Source: Streptomyces lichenis (lineage in GTDB: Bacteria > Actinomycetota > Actinomycetes > Streptomycetales > Streptomycetaceae). From it: a DNA stretch of 64,000 nucleotides. This document shows, one piece after another, positions 17,132 through 25,400 of the stretch; the stretch's first letter is position 1; every line of letters begins with the position of its first letter. Position numbers and translations under genes: made by a program. The stretch covers positions 1 through 64,000 of the forward strand of contig NZ_JALPTH010000022.1 in NCBI RefSeq assembly GCF_023218175.1, read 5' to 3'. The notes below the pieces were generated by a model. That model ran no database searches and was not told where the DNA came from. It worked only from the letters and a program-made list of their open reading frames with translations.

Positions 17132-17331
17132 CTCGCGCCGCCTTCCCACCGGACCGATGACCCGGGTGATCGCTCTGCCAGGTACCCGGTCCGTACCCAG
17201 CGACCGGCCCTCTCGCACGGACGCTCCCGGGCCATCCCGGCCGAGATGCCATCTTGACGGGTCCATGCCATGCGCGGACCATGCCTGCCACGGGGTCACC
17301 CGCCCCGTACCCCCCACCGCAGGAGACATCC

Positions 17332-18735
17332 ATGCGACTTCGCATCCGCGGCAGGCGCGCGGCCGGCACCTCGGCCCTCCCGGGCGGCCGGCGCGGCAGA
17401 CGACCCCTCGCCCTCACCGCGCTGCTCACCCTCGCCCTCGCCGCCCCCCTCACCGCGACCGCCACCACCGGCGACACCGGATCGTCCTCGATACCGGTGG
17501 CCCCCGCCTCCGCCGGCGAGGAGGTGATCCGGCAGTACGAGATCCACGGCCCCTCCACCCCCGCCGAGCGCACCGCCATCGCCGCCACCGGCGTCTCGAT
17601 CGACGAGGCGAGCGGCCATGCCGTCGTGGTCAGCGCCAACGCCGAGCAGGCCGCCCGGCTACGCGCCCGTGGCCACCGGCTGGAGGCACTGCCCGCGCCG
17701 CCCGCCCGCCGGGACGCCACCGCCGCCGCCCAGCCCTTCGACTTCCCCTCGGCCGACTCCCGCTACCACAACTACGCGGAGATGAACGCCGAGATCAACC
17801 AGCGGCTCCAGCAGTACCCGAACATCATGAGCCGCCGGGTGATCGGCAAGTCCTACGAGGGCCGGGACATCGTCGCCATCAAGATCAGCGACAACGTGGC
17901 CACCGACGAGAACGAGCCGGAGATCCTCTTCACCCACCACCAGCACGCCCGCGAGCACCTGACCGTGGAGATGGCCCTCTATCTGCTCCGCGAGTTCGGC
18001 GCGGGCTACGGCAGCGACTCCCGGATCACCAACGCCGTCAACAACCGCGAGATCTGGATCGTCCCCGACCTCAACCCGGACGGCGGCGAGTACGACATCG
18101 CCACCGGCTCCTACCGCAGCTGGCGCAAGAACCGGCAGCCCAACTCCGGTTCCTCGTACGTCGGCACCGACATGAACCGCAACTGGAACTTCAAGTGGGG
18201 CTGCTGCAACGGCTCCTCCGGCTCCACCTCCTCCGAGACCTACCGCGGCCGCGCCGCCGAGTCGGCCCCCGAGGTGAAGGTCGTCGCCGACTTCGTCCGC
18301 TCCCGCACCGTGGGCGGCAAGCAGCAGATCAAGGCCGCCATCGACTTCCACACCTACAGCGAACTGGTGCTCTGGCCCTACGGCTACACCTACAACGACA
18401 CCGCCCCGGGCCTGACCCAGGACGACCGCGACGCCTTCGCCACCGTCGGCCGCAAGATGGCCGCCAGCAACGGCTACACCCCCCAGCAGTCCAGCGACCT
18501 CTATGTCACCGACGGGTCGATCGACGACTACCTCTGGGGGGCCCAGAAGATCTTCGCCTACACCTTCGAGATGTACCCCCGCTCCGCCTCCGGCGGCGGC
18601 TTCTACCCGCCCGACGAGGTCATCGAGCGCGAGACCTCCCGCAACCGCGACGCCGTCCTGCAACTGGTCGAGAACGCCGACTGCATGTACCGCTCCATCG
18701 GCAAGGAGCAGCAGTACTGCTCCCCCACCCGCTGA
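17332..18735 (+). CDS. secreted M14 zinc carboxypeptidase
   Basis: This 467-residue exopeptidase trims C-terminal residues from peptides outside the cell. The ATG at 17332 has AGGAGA upstream. A signal peptide (residues 1-45, basic start then LALTALLTLALAAPL) precedes a propeptide-like segment (about 55-130) and the carboxypeptidase domain. The zinc ligands are visible: His205 and Glu208 in HARE, and His340 in IDFHTYSE; the catalytic Glu413 lies in TFEMYP. Cysteines are present for disulphides (WGCCNG and two near the C-terminus). It resembles the secreted Streptomyces carboxypeptidases related to carboxypeptidase T. Confidence 0.92.
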   Translation: MRLRIRGRRAAGTSALPGGRRGRRPLALTALLTLALAAPLTATATTGDTGSSSIPVAPASAGEEVIRQYEIHGPSTPAERTAIAATGVSIDEASGHAVVVSANAEQAARLRARGHRLEALPAPPARRDATAAAQPFDFPSADSRYHNYAEMNAEINQRLQQYPNIMSRRVIGKSYEGRDIVAIKISDNVATDENEPEILFTHHQHAREHLTVEMALYLLREFGAGYGSDSRITNAVNNREIWIVPDLNPDGGEYDIATGSYRSWRKNRQPNSGSSYVGTDMNRNWNFKWGCCNGSSGSTSSETYRGRAAESAPEVKVVADFVRSRTVGGKQQIKAAIDFHTYSELVLWPYGYTYNDTAPGLTQDDRDAFATVGRKMAASNGYTPQQSSDLYVTDGSIDDYLWGAQKIFAYTFEMYPRSASGGGFYPPDEVIERETSRNRDAVLQLVENADCMYRSIGKEQQYCSPTR

Positions 18736-18754
18736 CGGTCATCTGAGCATGACG

Positions 18755-18793
18755 AGCGGCCCCGCCCGGAGCACCGACTCCGGCGGGGCCGCT
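18755..18793 (+). terminator. strong GC-rich terminator after the carboxypeptidase
   Basis: The arms 18755-18771 and 18778-18793 (AGCGGCCCCGCC...GGAG with CTCC...GGCGGGGCCGCT) pair over 16 bases with one bulged C and a 6-base loop. It lies 20 bp past the stop and could act in both directions. Its right arm is part of the 46-bp repeat. Confidence 0.75.
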
Positions 18794-18824
18794 CCGCGTG
18801 TGCCCGGGGCTCACACCGCCAGGC
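18779..18824. repeat. 46-bp direct repeat, left copy (attL-like)
   Basis: These 46 bases are identical to 30533-30578, in the same orientation, 11.75 kb apart. They comprise the right arm of a terminator, a spacer, and the final 14 bases of the gntP coding strand including its stop codon. At this left end no gntP gene follows, so this copy is a displaced duplicate of the gntP 3' end. This is the pattern left by insertion of an element at a gene terminus. Confidence 0.85.
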
Positions 18825-18986
18825 ACCGCCGGCATCCACGCCCACGTACGCCTCCGATCGCCACAAAATTGTCGCCCGGGACACCCCTAAGCCTGAGTTG
18901 ACCATGCTGGAAACCATCACCAAACAATCAACGCCCACGCGGTCAGTCCCGACACCGCAGCCGTCGTCGCTGCCGTCAAGTACCCA

Positions 18987-19021
18987 AGCACCCTCGCCGA
19001 TTATATTTCGACGAGGGTGCT
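18987..19021 (-). terminator. hairpin downstream of the Rhs immunity gene
   Basis: AGCACCCTCG and CGAGGGTGCT form a perfect 10-bp stem around an AT-rich 15-base loop, about 65 bp past the minus-strand immunity gene. There is no clear T-tract, so it may be a factor-independent terminator of Streptomyces type. Confidence 0.55.
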
Positions 19022-19085
19022 CATTGTGGACCTTCGAACTCTGAATCCCCGGAATACCTCTACTGAACGCCAGGAGTGTCAACCA

Positions 19086-19472
19086 CTACGACAGATTGTG
19101 CCAGGCATGGCTGCAAGATCCTCGACAATCTGTTTCCCTTCGTCGCGCGTCAGCCACTGCGAACACGGACACGAGGACACGAAATGACTTCACATACTCG
19201 CCAGGAGGAAGATTTATAATTTTCCCCATTTGTTCGACAGTCGGTTCCCGAATAATCAACACTGCCGGGGTCATGGTCGGCTTGACGCCCGACCGCAGTA
19301 GCCCCTCACGCGCGTCTTCCACCGATGCATGGGCCTGCATGGCAAATCGAACAACCTCGTGCAGTACCGCCCTCTGCTGGTCCTGTTCCAATGAGGAGAA
19401 CCAGGCCACAGCATCATCGAGGGCGCGGCCCCCCTGAGCGACCTCATTGATGATGCGCTCGGATGACTTCAA
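19086..19472 (-). CDS. DUF5958-type protein, probable Rhs immunity protein
   Basis: A 128-residue cytoplasmic protein starting with TTG at 19472, four bases after the Rhs stop and preceded by AGGTGAGGA. It has no signal or membrane segment. The sequence follows what I recall of the DUF5958 pattern: INEVAQGGRALDDAVAWF at the start, a central SGVKPTMTPAVLI, and a C-terminal CRGSCSHAWHNL block with Cys and His residues that could bind a metal. A small cytoplasmic gene directly behind a polymorphic toxin is the normal place of its immunity protein. The immunity role is inferred from position; the family name is from memory. Confidence 0.65.
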   Translation of the reverse strand: MKSSERIINEVAQGGRALDDAVAWFSSLEQDQQRAVLHEVVRFAMQAHASVEDAREGLLRSGVKPTMTPAVLIIREPTVEQMGKIINLPPGEYVKSFRVLVSVFAVADARRRETDCRGSCSHAWHNLS

Positions 19473-19476
19473 GTCC

Positions 19477-22400
19477 TCACCTGCTCCGGGGCTCGAATAC
19501 CACGTACGGCTTGTCCCGATCCAGCTCTGCATAGTCGGGGCGGTTCGGATTGTAGCTTTGCCAGAAGTCTCGACCGCGTCCGCTCCCTTCACCATCACCC
19601 GTTCCTCTTGGCAGCGAATTCTTGACGCTGTGACGAGTTCTGGAAGGGCCAGACAAGATGTAGTCCCAGTCTGACGTCGGGTTAGGGGTTCCGTTTGCGC
19701 GGCTTCCGACCACGATGATTGGCTGCCCCGCCTTGTCGGCGGCATTCTGAATTCGCTTGGAATCAGTCGGGCTGAAACCGGCTTCCGATGCCGTTCTCAG
19801 GCCAGGCCCACACCATCCGTTGGAGTTATGAACCAGGAGCGCAGTCTGTCCCGCCAGCACATAGTACGTGTGCAGGCCGTTCACAGTGAAATTGTAGGTG
19901 CGGGCGTGCTTGGTGAAGGGACGGTTGCCGGTGACGATGACGGTGGCATCTTCGTCCGTACGCAGGGTGTCGCCGGGCTTGAGGTCGCTGGCTTCAATCC
20001 AGCGCCGGTGTGATGGCGACCAGAAGGGGTGTTCGTGGGTCGCGGTGAGCTGCTCGACGCCGTCGGGCGTCGCGATCGACAACTCGTTGAAGTGCTTGTC
20101 GTCTTCGGTACGGATCAGGCGGGTGACCTTGCGCGGGGCGACCTGGCCCGTCTCCGGGTCCGTAGCCAGCACCTTGTCACCGACCTTGATGTCTTCGATG
20201 TCCTTGGTGGTGCCGTCGCCCATCAGAACATCAGTACCGGCGAGGAAGCAGTTTCCACAGTTGGTCGACTTCCTGCCACCGACTCTGCCTCTTCCCCCTA
20301 CCCCTTGCTGAAGAGCACCGCCCACCACTGCAACAGCGAAAAAGTTGTAGATGTAGCGCTTCTTGGATGGGCATCCGGTAACTTGGCAGGCGTTCACCAG
20401 AGCTTTGTTCACAGGAATTTGGACGCTAACTTCATCTCGGTGATTCGCAGCAAATTCCACTCTCAGCTCATCACTACCATAGCCTACAGTCTCTTTGATT
20501 CTGGCGTAGAAGGCATCGATAAATTCCGACGTTCCATGCCAGCCCGGCTTGATGTGGACGCCAGGAAGAATCTGGATGACCCCGTCACCGTCGATATCAG
20601 CCGCGGCCCAACCCTCCTCCCTCCAGGTGACCGGCTTCGAAGGTCTCGGGTGGAACACCGCGGCGGGCCGGGTGGGCGAGTGGTTGATGACGCCGTCGCC
20701 GTTGGAGTCGTTGGACGGGCAGGGGACGTCGAAGCCCTGGCCGCAGGCGAGCCGCCGGCCGTCCGGGTCGGCGAAGGTCGCCGGGTTCTGCATGCCGTAG
20801 CTGTAGCCGTTGAGCGTCTGGTCGAGTTCGAGCTGGAGCACCGGGTCGACGCTGATGAACTGGCCGGTGCTGGGGTCGTACTCGCGGGCCTCGACGTGCG
20901 TCAGGCCGGTGCGGGTGTCGGTGGGCTTGCCGAGGAAGCCCTTGTCGTCGGGCCACGTCCCGGAGGGGGTGCCGCGGCTCGCGCCGAAGGGGGTGGTGTA
21001 GCGCTTGCTGAGGCTCTGGGTCGCGTCACCCGAGACCGCGACGGAGCTGGTGGCGTGGTGGTCGGCGGCGAGGAAGCTCAGCTTCTCGGTGCCGGACTCG
21101 TTGCTGCGCAGGGCGATGGTGGCGCCGGCCGCCGAGTAGTAGCGGTTGGCCCACTTCTTGCCGGTCTTGAGGTGGACCTCGGTCGCACCGAGGTAGAGCA
21201 CGGTCTCGCCGTCGGTGGCGTTGTCACGCCGGATGAGGAGCTGGCCGTCGGCGTCGTAGAGGTAGTTGGTGGCGGTGGCCGCGGCGTCGTCGGCGAGACG
21301 GGCGAGGCCGCCTTCCTCGTTCCAGTCGAGGGTCTGGGTGGCGCTCGCCCCGGCCTGCTTGACGCGCTTGACGGTGTTGCCGGTGGCGTCGTACCGGTAC
21401 TGGGCCGCGCCCCCGGTGCAGTTGCCCGTCGTGGTGGTGGCCGTCAGGGCGTGCGGGCGGGCGGTGTCGTAGCAGTAGGTCCTGGTGACGGGCGTGCCGG
21501 TGTTCTGCTTCTCCGTCTTGCGCTGGCCGGAGGCGGTGTAGGTGTAGCCGGTCCAGTACGGCGCCGGGCCGCCGAGGTTGGCCGCCGTGCGGCCGCTGGT
21601 GGCGCAGTCCGCGGTCTTCGGTGTCCACGCCTCGCTGAGGCGCCGGTACGCGTCGTAGGTGAAGCACTGGTTGTCGCTGCCGGTGCCGGTGTTGGCGCTG
21701 TCGGCGATGGCGGTGACGTTTCCGGCCTGGTCGTAGCTGTAGGCGAGGTCCTGGACCGGGCCGCGGGTCTGGTCGTCCACCGCGGCCTGGGTCAGACGGC
21801 CCGTGCCCTTCTCGTAGGTCTGGGTGAGGAAGACCCGCTTGGTGCCGGCGGCGCTGGAGGGGCCGAGCTGGAGCTGGCCGACCTGGCCCAGGGCGGTGTA
21901 GGTGGCCCCGAGGAGGTAGCCGGAGGTGCCGGACAGTTCGGTGGGCAGACCGGTGGCGGTGTACCGGTGCGTGAGTGTCTCGGCGGGCAGTCCCGCCGCG
22001 GCCGGCTCCTTCGCGGTGTTCACCGTGCCGTCCTGGCGGTAGGTGGTGGCGAAGGCCGTGGTGGCGGCGACGGCGCCGGAGGTCACCAGGGGGTCGGTGG
22101 CCGGCAGGGTGAGGCTGCTGCCGGTCGGCCGGCCGAGCTCGTCGTAGCCGGTGACCTGCTTGGTGTAGGCCTTGCCGGTCAGGCCGTTCTCGTAGCGGAT
22201 GGAGGCGGTGGGCAGTCCCTTGGAGACGCTGTCGTAGGTCCAGGCGGCGAGCTTGCTCGCGTCGGTGCGGGTGCTCTTCCACAGGCCGGTCTTGCGACCC
22301 AGCTCGTCGTAGCCGAGGAGCAGGAGACGACCGTGGGCGTCCTTGGTGGTGTCGACCTGGTCCAGCTCGTCGTAGGTGGTCAGCCCGGTGCCCTTGTCGG

Positions 22401-25400
22401 GGTCGCCCGTCTTCACCAGCCGGCCGTAGAGGTCGTACTCGTAGGTCCAGACGGCACCGTCCGGTCCGGTGACGCTGCTCTGCTGGCCGTCGCGGGTGTG
22501 GGTGTACCGGACCCGGGTGTAGGCCTTGCCGGTGGCCGCTCCGTACTCGGTGTCGTCCGGCTGGGTACCGGCGTAGGTACGGGTCTCCGTGGTGCGGCCG
22601 AGGGCGTCGGTGATGGTGCGGCTGGCCGTGCCTCCGGTGGGGGCCGTGGTGGCGGTGGAGTCGCCGGTGTACGTGGTCCTCGTGGACCACTTGGTCACAC
22701 CGTCGACGAGCAGGGTGGAGGTGATGGGCCGCGCGGCACCGTCGAACTCGGTCAGGGTCTGGGTGGCACCGCCGTAGGGCACCCGCTGGTAGACGCCTTC
22801 CGGGGCCTTCTGGTCGTCCCAGACGTCCTTGTACGTCTCGTAGGCGAGGCCGCGGCTGTTGTACCGGGTGTCGGTGAGGATGCGCCCGCCCTGCGGAGAG
22901 GCCGACTGCGTCTGGATCGGGCGCAGTTGCGAGTCGAAGAGCGAGTAGGTGGTGTCGTAGCTGGTGCCGTCCGCCTTGAGCGTGGCGACGGAGCTCCAGG
23001 GGGCCTTGTCGCGCTCCATTCCGTAGCCGAACCGGGCGTCCGGGTTGTCACCGGCCGACTTCGACCGGGGCGGGAGCCAGGTGGCGGTGATACGGCCCAG
23101 CGCGTCGTAGGTGTGCTCGGTCCGTTTGGCGTTGGCGTCGAGGACGGTGCGCTCGGTGCCGCGCGCCGGGTCGTAGGTGGTGGTGGTCTGGTGGGCCTGG
23201 TTGTTGGACGAGAGCCGGGGCGCCGTGACGACCTTCGTGGTGAGCGGCCCGGCGGCGGCCGGGTAGTACGCGGTCGTGGTGGTACGGCCCTTGGCGTCGG
23301 TGGCCTTCAGGGAGCGGCCCAGTTTGGCGGTGTCCGTGTCGTAGACGGTGGTACCGACCGTCTGCCAGCCCGTGGCGGCCGACGGATCGCGGTCGGCTGT
23401 TCCGGATGCCGCCGGGTAGCTCTTCGGGCGGCCGCTCCAGGTGCTGAGGCCGAGAGTGGGCACCTGGCCCGGGGACCAACCGGTCGCGGAGGGGTTGTCG
23501 TAGACGGTCGCGATGTCCGCCAGCACGTCCCCTCGGGTGAGGGCGTTGGCCGGCAGGTTGAGTGATCCCTCGCCGGTGGCGCAGGGCTTGGCGACCGTAC
23601 GTGTCCGGGAGACCAGGCCGGTCAGGCCCTTCTCCTGGTTGCGGGCGTACCAGTTGCGGGTGCAGGTCTCGTCACCGCTGGCCGACCAGACGCCGTGGTC
23701 CTCGGTGGTGGTGGTCGACGCGTAGGCGGGGTCGTAGGTGTGGGAGATCGCGGTGGTCCGCCAGGTGCGGGCGGTGGTCAGGTAGGTGTGGCTGTGGATA
23801 CGGGACGGTTTGACGAAGTACGCGCGGCTGTTGGCGTACGACCGCTGCTGGCTGGCGGTCTCCTTGCTCCAGAACTCGTTGACGACGGCCGAGGTGGCGG
23901 TGGCCCCGTCGTAGCCGATCTCCTGGCGCAATCGGCCCGCGAGCTGGTCGCCATCCTGCAGGTCCGGCACGTCCAGGTCGTCGGTGGCGGTGCCGGACGC
24001 GTTGTCCAGGTCGATGCCCCTGACCACGGCGGACCGGGTGGTGCCGTCCTTGCGCTTGTCGCCGTGCATGCCCTGCATGAAGAGCTTGACGCTCTTGGTA
24101 CGCGTGGCGCCCTCGTCACCCGTGTACGAGGTGACCTTCTGGTAGCCGCGCCAGGCGGACCAGGTCCGGTGCTTCTCCTTGGTGAAGGGGTCGTCGTCGT
24201 AGTGCCAGCCGGGCCCGGAGTACTCGTAGGTCACCTGGGTGCCGGGGTTGCCGGCGCCCGGGTCGTTGGTGGTGACCGAGGTGACGCGGTACTTGTGGAA
24301 CCAGTCCAGCTTGGGGTCACCGCCGTTGACGGGCCAGTACACCGGATAGCACGAGCGGTTGTTGTCGTCCTCGGCGGCCGGCATGGCGGTGCCCCTGACG
24401 CACTCAGGGGTGGAGAACGTGACGGAGGTGATGGCGCCGGTCTCGGAGATCAGCGAGGCCATGCGGGGCCGGGTCAGCGGAAGGATGTCGTCGCCGCTCG
24501 CGTCCACCCGGTTGGGCCGCTGCTGGTAGGTGAACTCGATCGGCGGGACGGTGACCTCACCGCCGTTGCGGCCGGTGCGGCTCACCGAGGTGAGGGTGAG
24601 GACCTGGTCGGAGGTGTTGCCGATGTCCTGGCCGTCGAAGAACTTCTGGCCCAGCGCGTAGGAGTCGACCGGCTGGTAGCTCTCGGGAGCGGTGCGCGAC
24701 CAGTGGAAGGTGTTGACGCCGGTCAGCCTCTTGCGGGTGAAGAAGGACGGGCCGGTGGCCTCGCAGTCGTTCGTGCCGGCCGAGCAGATGCTGTCGAAGG
24801 GCACATCCGGCCAGTCGTCCGCGGTGTCCGCGGTGAGCCCGGAGCAGTTGTCGGCGAAGCAGCGCTCGGCGTAGGAGAAGGTGACCTTGTTCGAGGCGGA
24901 AGCGGTGAAGAGGGTGTCCGCGCGCTGCCCGTAGCGGATCTCCTCAAGGTAGCCGCCGCGGGTGTAGGGCTTCGGGTCGGCCTTGGCCCCGTTCTGGGCG
25001 TAGTGGTTGGTCTCCGCCTTGTACCAGTACGTGGAGGCGTTGCCGTGGACGTCCTGGACCAAGTCGAGGTTCCAGCGCCAGGCCTGCTTCTCGTGGCGGT
25101 CCGTGAAAGCGCTGCCGCCGTCGTACCCCGGCTCGTCCTTGTCGTCGCCGTACACCGGCACGGTCCAGACGGAGTCGGTGCGCTCGTCCCCGGCACCGGG
25201 AAGCTTGTTCAGTCCGAAGCTGTAGGTCGTGCCGTCCCCCGTGACCAGCTTCCAGTGCTCGCCGTCGGCATCACCGTTGGCGGCCCCGGTGGAGCGGGTG
25301 ACCTTGGAGGCATCGTCGCCCTTGAGGTGCCAGACGCCGGTCTTGTCGTCCTTGACGAGCTCGGAGGCCTTGCCGTTCAGGACGAGTGAGGCGTTGTCGT

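Larger units (their letters stand above)
18736..19085. other. left boundary of the toxin island
   Basis: This 350-bp stretch has no gene. From left to right it holds the carboxypeptidase terminator (18755-18793), the left copy of the 46-bp repeat that includes the last 14 bases of the gntP coding sequence (18779-18824), about 160 bp without a recognisable feature, and a second hairpin (18987-19021) beyond the immunity gene. Base composition becomes visibly more AT-rich from about 18840 on. Confidence 0.6.

Noticed and set aside
14259..17720. A 1153-codon minus-strand open frame spanning chitinase, transporter and carboxypeptidase
   Set aside because: It crosses three well-supported genes and reads as Gly/Arg/Ala-rich noise. 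Long stop-free frames are expected at this GC content.
18755..18793. The two similar terminators alone as evidence for the island boundary
   Set aside because: GC-rich hairpins of this type recur in Streptomyces. The boundary claim relies instead on the 33 further identical bases that include the gntP coding end.
20029..23565. A 1178-codon open frame on the plus strand opposite the Rhs gene
   Set aside because: It is antisense to the YD-repeat region, has composition typical of a GC-rich shadow frame (Gly/Val/Arg/Ala) and shows no motif. The opposite strand encodes a clear Rhs core.
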